Assembly (NCBI RefSeq): GCF_029626025.1
Contig: NZ_JARUBF010000001.1
Span: forward strand, 4,340,001-4,404,000
DNA length: 64,000 nucleotides
Reading direction: 5' to 3'
DNA from: Solwaraspora sp. WMMD406
GTDB lineage: Bacteria > Actinomycetota > Actinomycetes > Mycobacteriales > Micromonosporaceae
The notes under the pieces are model-generated. The model saw only the letters and a program-made list of their open reading frames with translations. It had not been told where the DNA came from and ran no database searches. Of the stretch, positions 23,584 through 31,551 are shown piece after piece. The translations under genes were made by a program, and so were the position numbers. Within the stretch, counting starts at the first letter, position 1. Each line of letters opens with the position of its first letter.

Positions 23584-24401
23584 ATCCGGACGACCTGACC
23601 GGTGACGTAGCGGGACTGATGGGCGGCGAGCAGGACGACCACCTCGGCGACGTCCTCGGGTCGGGCGACGCGACGCGGCGGGCTGGACCCGGCGAACGCC
23701 TCCGCGACCTCCGGGGTCACCCAGCCGGTGTCGGTGACCGGCGGGTGGACCGTGTTGGCGGTCACCCCGTACGGTCCGAGCTCGGCGGCGGCCGACAGGG
23801 TGTAGTTCTCCTGGGCCGCCTTGGCCGCACCGTAGGAGACCTCCTGCGGGAAGCCGTGCGGACCACCGGAGGTGAGTCCGATGATCCGACCCCAGGTGGC
23901 CTTGCGGGCCACGTGCCGGCGGGCGAACTCGGCGATCATCAGCGCCGGGGCGCGGGCGTCCACGGCGAACTGCCGGTCGACGGTGTGCGCGTCGACGGCC
24001 GTCAACGGGCGGCCGAACCGGTCTCGGCTGTCGGGGCGGAACGTGTCGGCGAACCAGCCGCTGGCGTTGTTGACCAGGATGTCGACCGGACCGAAGGAGG
24101 CGGCCGCCTCGTCGAACAGTCGGGCCGGCACGGCCGGATCGGCCAGGTCCGCCTCGACGGCGACGGCCTTGCCGCCGGCGGCGACGATCCGGTCGACGAC
24201 GCTGTCCGCGCTCTGGGCGCGCAGCCGGCCGTACTGGGCGGGAAACGACGGGTCGTCGGTGCGGGCGGCCGGGTCCATCCGCAGGTACGTGGCGAGCACC
24301 GACACGCCCTGGGTGGCCAACGCGACCGCGATGGCGGCACCGATGCCCTGGTTGGCGCCGGTGACGACGGCGACGTGGCCGGTCAACCGGGGATCGATCA
24401 T
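23577..24401 (-). CDS. Short-chain dehydrogenase/reductase (SDR)
   Basis: 274 residues, classical SDR: cofactor loop TGANQGIG, NNAS strand, catalytic Ser in GLTSGG, and YGAAK supplying Tyr and Lys. Similar to the 3-oxoacyl-ACP reductase-like SDRs that also act on diverse alcohols. The ATYLRM strand end lacks an acidic residue after beta2, which favours NADP(H). The substrate is unknown. It lies 100 bp upstream of the integrase on the same strand, downstream of the hsp20 terminator. Confidence 0.88.
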   Translation of the reverse strand: MIDPRLTGHVAVVTGANQGIGAAIAVALATQGVSVLATYLRMDPAARTDDPSFPAQYGRLRAQSADSVVDRIVAAGGKAVAVEADLADPAVPARLFDEAAASFGPVDILVNNASGWFADTFRPDSRDRFGRPLTAVDAHTVDRQFAVDARAPALMIAEFARRHVARKATWGRIIGLTSGGPHGFPQEVSYGAAKAAQENYTLSAAAELGPYGVTANTVHPPVTDTGWVTPEVAEAFAGSSPPRRVARPEDVAEVVVLLAAHQSRYVTGQVVRMT

Positions 24402-24518
24402 GGCCGGTCCGGCTCCTCGCGGTCGGGGTACGGTGCTGCCGGTCCAGGATGCCGCCTCGGCGGCACCGCCGCGACCCGTTTACCGGCTTTGTCCCCGCTC
24501 GCCACGGCTGCCCGCGCG

Positions 24519-24565
24519 CCCCGTGTGTGCGTCCCCCCGCCGGGCGGGGGGACGCACACACGGGG
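24519..24565 (-). terminator. Perfect 22-bp hairpin terminator of hsp20
   Basis: Arms 24519-24540 and 24544-24565 are exactly complementary with a 3-nt loop. It begins 5 bp after the hsp20 stop on the minus strand and isolates that gene from the SDR. Confidence 0.8.
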
Positions 24566-24570
24566 TTCTC

Positions 24571-24996
24571 TCAGTTGGCGAGCTGCCGGCGGCCGGTGTC
24601 TGCGACGCTGATCGAGACCCGGCGCGGCTTGGCCCGCTCGGCCACCGGGATCCGCAGGGTCAGCACGCCGGCCTCGTAGCCGGCTTCCAGCTTGTCGGTG
24701 TCGAGGGTGTCGCCGAGGAACAGCTGACGGGTGAAGGTGCCCATCGGGCGCTCGGCGGCGACCAGTTCGACCGTGTCGCCGGTGGGACGCTTGCGCTCGG
24801 CGCGGACGGTCAGCACGTTGCGTTCCACCGTGCACTCGATGCTGTCCGGGTCGACGCCGGGCAGGTCGAACGCCGCGTAGAACCAGTCACCGTCACGGTA
24901 GGCGTCCATGTGCATCACGGCCGGACGCGCGGTGGTGCCGAAGAACTGCTCGGCGATCCGGTCGATCTCACGGAACGGGTCGGTGCGCATCAACAT
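24571..24996 (-). CDS. Hsp20 family small heat-shock protein
   Basis: 141 residues. The alpha-crystallin domain spans about 35-130: FYAAFDLPGVDPDSIECTVERNVLTV in order, then FTRQLFLGDTLDTDKLEAGYEAGVLTLRIPVAE, including the conserved A-x-x-x-G-V-L-T-L signature. The N-terminus (FREIDRIAEQFF) is the usual oligomerisation segment. ATP-independent holdase in the cytoplasm. The upstream HAIR element predicts HspR repression with heat induction. Confidence 0.93.
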   Translation of the reverse strand: MLMRTDPFREIDRIAEQFFGTTARPAVMHMDAYRDGDWFYAAFDLPGVDPDSIECTVERNVLTVRAERKRPTGDTVELVAAERPMGTFTRQLFLGDTLDTDKLEAGYEAGVLTLRIPVAERAKPRRVSISVADTGRRQLAN

Positions 24997-25047
24997 CGTC
25001 GGACCTCCTCACGGGTGCGAGCTCGCTCGCGGTTGTACCTTCTCGCG

Positions 25048-25080
25048 ATCTAAGTTGAGCCTGTCGGACTCAACTTAGAT
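25048..25080 (-). promoter_or_regulatory. HAIR (HspR-associated inverted repeat) operator of hsp20
   Basis: ATCTAAGTTGAG and CTCAACTTAGAT are perfect 12-bp arms around 9 nt. The core TTGAG-N9-CTCAA equals the known HAIR consensus (CTTGAGT-N7-ACTCAAG) in spacing and sequence. It lies 52 bp upstream of the hsp20 start, next to an AT-rich TATAGCTATA stretch that may serve as promoter. Confidence 0.8.
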
Positions 25081-25176
25081 ATAGCTATAGCGCGCAACTC
25101 CGCCGGGCGTCAAGTTGTCCCGTACCCGGGACAAACCTGTCGACTCCGCACCCCGGCCGGCGGCAGGATCACCCGC

Positions 25177-25995
25177 GTGCCCACCGACCACGACGACACC
25201 GCCCGGCAGGCGTACCCCGGCGGAGACGCCGCCACGGAACAGCCACTGACCGGCGGGAACGTCGCCGCCGCCGTGGTCCGCGTCGGCGACACCGTACGCC
25301 GTCCCGCCGGTGAGTGGACCCCGGCCGTGCACGCCTACCTCACCCACCTGCACGACGTCGGCTTCGACGGCGCGCCCCGCCCGTTGGGCATCGACGACGC
25401 CGGCCGCGAGGTGCTGACCTACGTACCGGGGACGGTGCCCTGGCCGGACCGGTTCGACCTGCTCGGCTCCGACGCCGCGGTGCGCCGGGTCGGTCGACTT
25501 CTCCGGGACCTGCACGACGCGGCGGCCGGCTTCACCCCGCCGCCGAACGCCCGGTGGCGGCGGCTCGTCCCACCCGACGGCACCGACCTGGTCGTCCACC
25601 ACGACCCGGCCGCGTGGAACCTGGTCGTCGGCGACCGGTGGGCGTTCATCGACTGGGACACCGCCGCCCCCGGCACCCGGCTGTGGGACCTGGCGTACAC
25701 GGCCAAGAGCGTCGTCCCGCTGACCGCCGACCCGGCCTGGCAGCCGACCGACCCCGGTCGGCGACTACGCGTCCTGGCCGACGGGTACGGGCTCGACGAG
25801 CGGCAGCGTCGGGCACTGGTCCCGCTGCTGACCCGCCGAGCCCGGTCAATGTACGAGTTCCTCGCCGCGCGGGCCGCCGTCGGCGCGGCACCGTGGACCC
25901 GGCTGTGGCGCGAAGGCCACGGCGCCGTCTGGCGCGACGACGCCGCCTACATCCGGGCCCGCGAACACCGCTGGGCCGGCGCACTACTCGGCTGA
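25177..25995 (+). CDS. APH-fold phosphotransferase (TIGR02172/Mph-like), substrate unknown
   Basis: 272 residues from GTG 25177, with AGGA 10 nt upstream. The N-lobe is short (NVAAAVVRVGDTVRRP, EVLTYVPGTV). The catalytic loop is VVHHDPAAWNLVV, with HHD and Asn where kinases have HxDxxxxN. The metal-binding Asp is in FIDWDTAAPG, followed by LWDLAY. This matches small aminoglycoside/homoserine kinase-like enzymes; the physiological substrate is not deducible. Its 3' end overlaps the end of the convergent RHH-ClpN gene by 12 bp. Confidence 0.83.
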   Translation: MPTDHDDTARQAYPGGDAATEQPLTGGNVAAAVVRVGDTVRRPAGEWTPAVHAYLTHLHDVGFDGAPRPLGIDDAGREVLTYVPGTVPWPDRFDLLGSDAAVRRVGRLLRDLHDAAAGFTPPPNARWRRLVPPDGTDLVVHHDPAAWNLVVGDRWAFIDWDTAAPGTRLWDLAYTAKSVVPLTADPAWQPTDPGRRLRVLADGYGLDERQRRALVPLLTRRARSMYEFLAARAAVGAAPWTRLWREGHGAVWRDDAAYIRAREHRWAGALLG

Positions 25996-26781
25996 CGTCT
26001 CGACCCGCTGCTCCAACCGCCGCAGCCGGGCGAGGACCGGCACCAGCTCGCGGCGGACCAGGGCCGTGACCGCGGCCAGGGCGTCCGCCCCAGCCGGCGG
26101 GACACCCGCGCTAGGCCCGGCGGCGACCGCGCCGTCGTCGTCGGACCCGCCGGCGGTCTGGGCGCGCAGGTGCGCGTAGCCGACGAGGGCCGCCGCGACC
26201 GCCCGGCGGGTCGCCCGCAGGTCGGCACCGGATTCCCGCAGCACCCGACCGGCGGTACCGTCCGGCTCGGCGACCAGTCCGAGCAGCAGGTGTTCGCAGC
26301 CGACGTAGTTGTGCCCGAGCGCGGTCGCCTCGGTGACGGCCAGTTCCAGCGCGCCTGCCCCGGTGGCCGACCACCGCGTCGCCGCGTCCACCGGCGCCTC
26401 GTCCCCGGTCACGCTGTCCGTCGCCATCCGGGCCGCCAGTGCGGCCGGCGACACGTCGAGCGTCCGTAGCACCCGTACGCCCAGGTTGTCGCCCTCGTCG
26501 AGCAGCGCCGCCAGCAGACGCCCGGTCCCGACCTCGGCCGCGCCGGCGGTCCGGGCCTGGTCCCGGGCCCGCAGCAGCACGTCGCGCAGCCGGGCGGTCA
26601 GATTCGGCAGTGATGCCGCCAACCGCTCGGCGTCGAGGTCGGCCAGGGGGATCGCCCGGACCGCGGTGACCCGCCGGACGGCCTGTTCGAGCGCCTGCTG
26701 ACAGACCGCCGACACCGGGATTCCGGTGTCGCGTACCGCGTCGGCGAGGTCATCGGGCAGGTAGACGTTGATCTTGGGCAT
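25984..26781 (-). CDS. RHH DNA-binding domain fused to Clp N-terminal repeats
   Basis: 265 residues from ATG 26781. Residues 1-40 form a ribbon-helix-helix domain: PKINVYLPDDLADAV strand and helix, then IPVSAVCQQALEQAV. Residues about 60-205 are two Clp-N type repeats (LLRARDQARTAGAAEVGTGRLLAALLDEGDNLG and ALGHNYVGCEHLLLGLVAEPDGTAGRVL, cited here by position and key GT-x-x-LL/G-x-x-H-LL pattern). There is no AAA ATPase. A coiled C-terminus ends the protein. Such proteins could sense misfolded or degron-bearing partners and regulate transcription. The palindromes just upstream suggest autoregulation. It follows the second TerC gene. Confidence 0.8.
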   Translation of the reverse strand: MPKINVYLPDDLADAVRDTGIPVSAVCQQALEQAVRRVTAVRAIPLADLDAERLAASLPNLTARLRDVLLRARDQARTAGAAEVGTGRLLAALLDEGDNLGVRVLRTLDVSPAALAARMATDSVTGDEAPVDAATRWSATGAGALELAVTEATALGHNYVGCEHLLLGLVAEPDGTAGRVLRESGADLRATRRAVAAALVGYAHLRAQTAGGSDDDGAVAAGPSAGVPPAGADALAAVTALVRRELVPVLARLRRLEQRVETSAE

Positions 26782-26831
26782 GGCGGGATCGCCTCTTCTC
26801 CGGGTCGGAGCCATCAGCACTCCCGAAAGCA

Positions 26832-26862
26832 TAACCCCGAAGGGGTTACTGATGGGGTTATA
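26832..26862 (-). promoter_or_regulatory. Palindromic operator with extra half-site upstream of the RHH-ClpN gene
   Basis: TAACCCC-GAA-GGGGTTA (26832-26848) is a perfect 7-bp dyad, followed by another half-site GGGGTTATA (26854-26862). Repeated short half-sites are how RHH regulators usually bind DNA. The site lies 50 bp upstream of the ATG at 26781, in a rare AT-containing patch. Confidence 0.6.
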
Positions 26863-26881
26863 TTTTCGGTACCGAGTCGGG

Positions 26882-27844
26882 TCAGCCGACCTGACCGGAA
26901 CGGTCGTCGACCGGGGCGACCGACCGACCCGCGCCGCGCGTACTGCGCAGACTCCACACGATCGACACGGTGATCGTGACGACGATGACGCCCAAAGTCA
27001 CCGGGATCGGCAGCTTGCCGACCGGCGTCTCCGACAGGATCAGCTTCACCCCGGCGAAGGCGAGCAGGACGGCCAGGCCGTAGTGCAGGTGCACGAAGCG
27101 GCGCAGTAGCCCGGCGAGGCAGAAGTAGAGGCTGCGCAGGCCGAGGATGGCGAAGGCGTTGGCGGTCCAGACGATGAACGTGTCGGTGGTGATCGCCAGG
27201 ATCGCCGCCACCGAGTCGATGGCGAAGATCAGGTCGGTGGCCTCGACCGCGACGAGGACCACGAACAGCAGGGTGGCGACGCGTTTGCCGTTGACCCGGG
27301 TGAGGAATTCGTCGCCGTGGTACGCCGGGTCGGTCGGAATGACCCGACGCACGAGGCGGACGACGGGGTTACGGTCCGGTGGGGTCTGCTCGCTGTGGCG
27401 GAACGCCATCGTGTAGCCGGTGTAGATGAGGAACGCGCCGAACAGGTACGCCGTCCAGAAGAACGTCTCGAGCAGTTCGGCGCCGACGAAGATGAACACG
27501 AGCCGGAACACCAAGGCCCCGATGACCCCCCAGAACAGCACCTTGTGCTGGTAGGCGGCCGGCACCGCGAAGTACGTGAAGATCAAGGCGAAAACGAAGA
27601 CGTTGTCCACCGACAGCGCCTTCTCGATCAGGTACCCGGCGTAGTAGGTGCCGGCGACGTCGCCGCCCTGCCACACCCACAGCAGCACCCCGAACAGCAG
27701 ACCGGCGACGATCCAGATCCCCGACCAGGTCAGGGCCTCACGGAACTCGATGACATGGTTGTCGCGGTGCAGGTAGAGGTCGATCGCCAACATCGCGGCG
27801 ACCCCGACCATGACGGCGGCCCACACCCACCAGGAAACAGTCAA
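26882..27844 (-). CDS. TerC-family membrane protein, paralogue 2 (putative Mn exporter)
   Basis: 320 residues from TTG 27844, with AAAGG 7 nt upstream; the longer frame to 28018 runs through the riboswitch and is not coding. About eight membrane helices. Motifs: EKALSVDNVFVFALIF, EATDLIFAIDSVAAIL and ANAFAILGLRSLYF, with acidic residues in membrane helices. The yybP-ykoY-type element upstream makes Mn(II) export the likeliest role. It shares the family signature with paralogue 1 (21409) but differs over much of its length. Confidence 0.88.
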   Translation of the reverse strand: MTVSWWVWAAVMVGVAAMLAIDLYLHRDNHVIEFREALTWSGIWIVAGLLFGVLLWVWQGGDVAGTYYAGYLIEKALSVDNVFVFALIFTYFAVPAAYQHKVLFWGVIGALVFRLVFIFVGAELLETFFWTAYLFGAFLIYTGYTMAFRHSEQTPPDRNPVVRLVRRVIPTDPAYHGDEFLTRVNGKRVATLLFVVLVAVEATDLIFAIDSVAAILAITTDTFIVWTANAFAILGLRSLYFCLAGLLRRFVHLHYGLAVLLAFAGVKLILSETPVGKLPIPVTLGVIVVTITVSIVWSLRSTRGAGRSVAPVDDRSGQVG

Positions 27845-27891
27845 CGCAGGACCTTTCGGCCGGCCGTACCCGCTACCCGGGTCGGCGCCAC

Positions 27892-28006
27892 TGGTCGACG
27901 GTCTCCCCGGGGCACCGCCCACCGGGCGGTGACCGCGCCACCGGGGTCCGGATCCGCCGGACCCGTACTGACGACAGCGCGTCTGATGCCGGGTACTCCC
28001 CCTCGA
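27892..28006 (-). ncRNA. yybP-ykoY-type manganese riboswitch
   Basis: On the minus strand the leader of the TerC gene has the conserved blocks of this class in order: GGGGAGTA (about 28001-27994), GTCGTCA (about 27974-27968), a strong internal hairpin (GGTCCGGCGGATCCGGACC), and a closing GGGGAGACCGTCGACC block (about 27908-27893). Genes behind yybP-ykoY elements are typically TerC or MntP Mn exporters, which agrees. Boundaries are approximate and pairing of the outer stem is imperfect as I read it. Confidence 0.7.
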
Positions 28007-28042
28007 ACTACGTTTCACTATTCACGAAGAGTCGTTCGCCTG

Positions 28043-28342
28043 TCAAGCGCCGGGCGGGTCGGCCGCCGCCCGGTCCCGCAGGTAGGCGTCCAATTCGGCC
28101 GCCCCGGCCAGCATCGCCCGGCCCCGCGCCGACAACCGGTCGCGCCACCCCCGCAGCGTCGACTCCAACGGGGCGACCCCGCAGGCGGAACGATCCTGGG
28201 TGATCAACGGGGCGATCTGCGCCAGCAGATGACCGCCCCGACGCAACTGATGCACCAGCAGCACGTCCCGCACGTCGTGCGCGTCGTACACGCGGTACCC
28301 GGTCCGCCGGTCCCGGCGCGGTCTCACCAGCCCGGCCCGACA
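28043..28342 (-). pseudogene. MerR-family (TioE-like) regulator lacking its DNA-binding N-terminus
   Basis: From about 28342 the minus frame reads GLVRPRRDRRTGYRVYDAHDV, the wing of a MerR domain, then LLVHQLRRGGHLLAQIAPLI and GRAMLAGAAELDAYL, a normal C-terminal part. The first roughly 25 residues, with the helix-turn-helix, are absent. At that point the sequence changes abruptly into plus-strand coding sequence of an unrelated gene. No start codon or ribosome binding site is left. Confidence 0.65.
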
Positions 28343-28737
28343 CTTCGTCGGCGAGCTCGGCGAACTGCGCAACGAGATCTTCCGTCACCTGGTCACCCAC
28401 GAGGGCTACTGCCCTGCACCCGCGAGACCCTCGACGCGCTACTCGGAGCCGACGACCGCTGGTCGGACGAGGCCACCGTCCGGGACCCGGGCCGGTCGAT
28501 CGGCCGTACCGCCGACGCCCGCCGGCTCCGGCTGATCACCGACGACCTGCTGGCACTGCTCGACACCCAACTGCCGCGGCTGGACCCCGCGCACCGCGAA
28601 AGGCACAGCTGTACGGGCGTACCGCCGCCGGTCTGCCGCGCTACCACCACGCGATGGCCGAGCCGTCCCCGGCCCGACTGTCCCGACTGGCCGGACTCCG
28701 CGATGCCATGATGGCCGCCCGACCGGACGTCGGTTGA
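28341..28737 (+). pseudogene. Headless, frameshifted relic of an unidentified gene
   Basis: Protein-like plus-strand sequence appears in three successive frames: HFVGELGELRNEIFRHLVTH (from 28341), then RETLDALLGADDRWSDEAT through LDTQLPRLDPAHRER (about 28418-28600), then AQLYGRTAAGLPRYHHAMAE to the stop at 28735-28737. Two frameshifts and a missing start make it non-functional. I do not recognise the family. It abuts the truncated MerR gene head to head, and its stop is 3 bp from the convergent methyltransferase stop. Confidence 0.55.
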
Positions 28738-28740
28738 CGG

Positions 28741-29490
28741 TCACCGCCGGCGGGCCAGGACCAGGACCCGCCGAGAGTGGGCGACGAACACCCCGTCGGT
28801 GACGATCCGCCGGTGCAGCGCCGCCAACTCGTCCCGGTAACGCTCGACGGTGAACCCCGGCACCGTCCACACGACCTTCCGCAGGAACACGACCACCGCG
28901 GCGACGTCGAAGAACTCCATCCGCGGCGACTCCATCCGCAGGTCCACCACGTCCAACCCGGCCGCCGTCGCGGCGGCGCGGATCCGGTCCGGACGCTGAT
29001 CGCGGCGCGGCCGCACCGACACCCCCAACGCCGCCCGCAGCTCCCCGACCGAGTTTGGACCGATCTGCTGCGACAGGTACGTTCCGCCGCGCTCCAGCAC
29101 CCGCGCCACCTCGGGCCAGCGCACCACCGTCGGATGCCGGCTCACCACCAGGTCGAACACGCCGTCCCGAAACGGCAGCCCCGCGTCCTCGGCGGCGCGC
29201 ACGACAGCCGCGCCCAGCGGTCTGAGCCGCTCGCGGGCCAGCGCCACGTTCGGCGGCCACCCCTCGGTGGCCACCAGCACCGGCGGCGGCGACGCCACCG
29301 TGGCCAGCACCTCCCCGCCTCCGGTCTGCAGGTCGACCGCCCGGCGGGCGGTGGCCATCGACGCGCTCAACAGACCGGAGTAGCCCCACGACGGGCGCCG
29401 CTCGGTCGCCCGGCCGGCGAACCACGAGAAGTCCCAGCCGGCCACCGGCACCGCCGACCCTTCCGCCACGAGCTCGTCGAAGGTGGTCAC
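28741..29490 (-). CDS. Class I SAM-dependent methyltransferase
   Basis: 249 residues. Motif I is AVDLQTGGGEVLATV (about 51-65). The acidic loop after beta2 is VATEGW, motif post-I PNVALARERL, and motif IV DLVVSRHPTVV. These define the Rossmann-like methyltransferase fold. FFDVAAVVVFLRKVVWTVPGF follows as a conserved C-terminal block of a subgroup common in actinobacteria. The acceptor substrate is unknown. Monocistronic. Confidence 0.85.
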   Translation of the reverse strand: MTTFDELVAEGSAVPVAGWDFSWFAGRATERRPSWGYSGLLSASMATARRAVDLQTGGGEVLATVASPPPVLVATEGWPPNVALARERLRPLGAAVVRAAEDAGLPFRDGVFDLVVSRHPTVVRWPEVARVLERGGTYLSQQIGPNSVGELRAALGVSVRPRRDQRPDRIRAAATAAGLDVVDLRMESPRMEFFDVAAVVVFLRKVVWTVPGFTVERYRDELAALHRRIVTDGVFVAHSRRVLVLARRR

Positions 29491-29643
29491 ATCGGCGATT
29501 CTGGCCGTACGCCGGCCGGCGGGTCCACCACGTTCCGGCCGGCCGCCGTACGGCGGGCCTCTCCCCGGATGCCAGCGGGTGTTCGCTTACCGGACAGCTC
29601 CACGCAGCACGGCGGAAAGACTGACATCGATCTAATGATGCGC

Positions 29644-30939
29644 ATGAGTGAACCTCATCGCCACCACTGCCACCACCACGGACACGACGACCACGAATCG
29701 GACCGGATCCCGTACGGGCAGGTCGGCCTCGCCGCCCACACCGTCGGCGGTGTCGGACGTCGGTCGATGCTCGCCGCCGCCGGCGGCATGTTGATGCTCG
29801 CCGCGGTCCCCGGCACCGCGCGGGCCGCCACCGCCATCACCGCCGGCGCGCCGGCGGTGACCGCCCCCGGCGCCTCCCGGGCGTCGCGGATCAGCCAGGG
29901 AACCACGCTGGTCCACGCCGACCTGCACAACCACACCGTCATGTCCGACGGGGACGGCAGCGCCGACCAGGCGTTCGCCTCGATGCGCGAGGCCGGTCTC
30001 GACGTCGCCGCGCTCACCGACCACGCGACGATGTTCGCCATCAGCGGGCTCAGCCAGTCGGAGTGGCGGACCACCGGTGAGCTCGCCAACGCGGCCGACG
30101 ACCCCGGCCGGTTCACCGCGATCCGCGGTTTCGAGTGGTCGCACCCGCTCCAGGGTCACATCAACGTGTGGAACACTTCCGACTTCGCCGACCTGCTGCG
30201 CGCCGGCAGCCCCGGCAGCCTCTACCGGTGGCTGACCGGACGGCCGGGCGGGCTGGCCAGCTTCAACCACCCCGGCCGGGAGATCGGCCGGTTCGACGAC
30301 TTCTCCTACGACGCGGCGGCCCGCCCGCAGCTCGTCGGCCTGGAGATGTTCAACCGGACCGACGACTACCTGTTCGAAGGCTGGTCGTCCCGGACGACCT
30401 CGCCGCTGGTGGCCTGCCTCAACGCCGGCTGGCGGCCCGGCCTGACCGGGGTCACCGACGAACACGGCACCACCTGGGGCTTCCACGAGGGCAAAGGTCG
30501 CAGCGGCCTGTGGGTCACCGAGAACACCCGTACGGCGGTGTTCGAGGCGATGGCCGCCCGCCGCTGCTTCGCCACCCGCGTCTCCGGCCTGCGGCTCGAC
30601 GCGACCGCCAACGGCGTACGGATGGGCGGCGTCATCAGCCTGACCTCCGGTGACGTCCGGTTCCGGGTGGACCTGGACCGGGGCGCGGTCTGGGACGGCA
30701 AGCCGCTACGCGTACAGGTGCTACGGCCCGGTACGTCGGTGCCGACCGTCGTCGACGTGGTCGACACCGTCGCCGGGTCGGTCGCCGATTTCACCGTGCC
30801 GCTCGACGTCGCCGACGGCGACTGGGTCGTGCTGCGGATCTCCGACCCGGAGCTGGCCAACCCGACGCCGGGACCGGCCGGGCATCCGTGCAACGACTTC
30901 GGCGTCGCCTACAGCAGCCCCTGGTGGCTGCGGCCCTGA
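29644..30939 (+). CDS. Tat-exported CehA/McbA-type PHP-domain metallohydrolase
   Basis: 431 residues from ATG 29644; ATGs at 29635 and 29638 are equally possible. A His-rich leader (HHCHHHGHDDH) may bind metal. A twin-arginine signal follows (GRRSMLAAAGG, then a hydrophobic stretch ending ARA). The PHP domain has DLHNHTVMSDG (metal ligands H-x-H), LTDHA, a Glu in GFEWSH, FNHPGRE and TDEHGT. Similar proteins hydrolyse phosphoesters or, as in CehA, carbamates. The C-terminal part is a beta-rich domain. Folded, metal-loaded export through Tat fits the genome's TatA/TatC genes. Confidence 0.85.
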   Translation: MSEPHRHHCHHHGHDDHESDRIPYGQVGLAAHTVGGVGRRSMLAAAGGMLMLAAVPGTARAATAITAGAPAVTAPGASRASRISQGTTLVHADLHNHTVMSDGDGSADQAFASMREAGLDVAALTDHATMFAISGLSQSEWRTTGELANAADDPGRFTAIRGFEWSHPLQGHINVWNTSDFADLLRAGSPGSLYRWLTGRPGGLASFNHPGREIGRFDDFSYDAAARPQLVGLEMFNRTDDYLFEGWSSRTTSPLVACLNAGWRPGLTGVTDEHGTTWGFHEGKGRSGLWVTENTRTAVFEAMAARRCFATRVSGLRLDATANGVRMGGVISLTSGDVRFRVDLDRGAVWDGKPLRVQVLRPGTSVPTVVDVVDTVAGSVADFTVPLDVADGDWVVLRISDPELANPTPGPAGHPCNDFGVAYSSPWWLRP

Positions 30940-30970
30940 GCCGTCGCCGCGGGTCGTCACCGGTGCGACC

Positions 30971-31027
30971 CGCCCGACCCCGTCCGGCGCCCCGGGACGA
31001 GCTCTCGGCGCCGGACGGGGTCGGGCG
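30971..31027. terminator. Perfect 21-bp bidirectional hairpin terminator
   Basis: Arms 30971-30991 and 31007-31027 match exactly with a 15-nt loop. It fills the gap between the convergent PHP hydrolase (stop 30939) and HNH gene (stop at 31028). Confidence 0.8.
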
Positions 31028-31477
31028 TCATCCGGCACGCCGCGCGTGAGCGTCCAGGTATGCCCGTACCTCGTCCAGCAGGGCCGGGTTCTCTCCGACC
31101 GCCCACGTCACCAGGTTGCAGCGGTGGCAGAGCAACTGACGGACGACGCCGCTGCGGTGGTCGTGATCCACCGCCAAGCGCCGTGGTGTCCCACCGCGTC
31201 CGCGTGCGGTCTCGAGCTGGCCGCAGATCGCGCACCGCCCCTTCTGGTCGGCCAGCATCTGCTCGTACTGCGCGGACGTGAGGTTGTACTTTTCGCGCAG
31301 CACCTGCGCGTGAGAGACGCGGTCACCGTCTCCGGCCGCGTAGCGAGCGCGCTTGTCCGTCAGGATGCAGGCCTTGCACGGTCTGCGGGGCAACGTCGAG
31401 TGCGGCTGGTCGTAGAAGGCGACACGGGGCTTTGTCTCCCCGCATTTCCTGCAGAACACCTCGTCAGGACCCATCAC
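31028..31477 (-). CDS. HNH endonuclease of the recombination endonuclease VII type
   Basis: 149 residues from GTG 31477 (or ATG 31474). An N-terminal zinc knuckle is formed by FCRKCGETKP and RPCKACILTDKR. The endonuclease VII domain has GRCAICG, LAVDHDHRSGVVRQLLCHRCN: a DHDH metal site framed by two CxxC pairs. T4-like endo VII enzymes resolve branched DNA; chromosomal copies often derive from phages. No other phage genes are nearby. A leaderless promoter (TATGGT about 10 nt before the start) is likely. Confidence 0.88.
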   Translation of the reverse strand: MMGPDEVFCRKCGETKPRVAFYDQPHSTLPRRPCKACILTDKRARYAAGDGDRVSHAQVLREKYNLTSAQYEQMLADQKGRCAICGQLETARGRGGTPRRLAVDHDHRSGVVRQLLCHRCNLVTWAVGENPALLDEVRAYLDAHARRAG

Positions 31478-31551
31478 TACACCATAGTGGTCGTGTGTTG
31501 TAACCGCATAACTGTCATGGTGTTGTCATGTCGCCACACGACGCCGGCGGG

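Noticed and set aside
20808-24611. 1267-codon plus-strand frame across AidB-like, TerC, integrase and SDR genes
   Set aside because: Spans four well-supported genes on both strands and has no protein features.
22470-31477. Integrated prophage or ICE suggested by the integrase and the HNH endonuclease
   Set aside because: No structural, replication or conjugation genes and no flanking att duplication; hsp20, TerC and PHP genes lie between.
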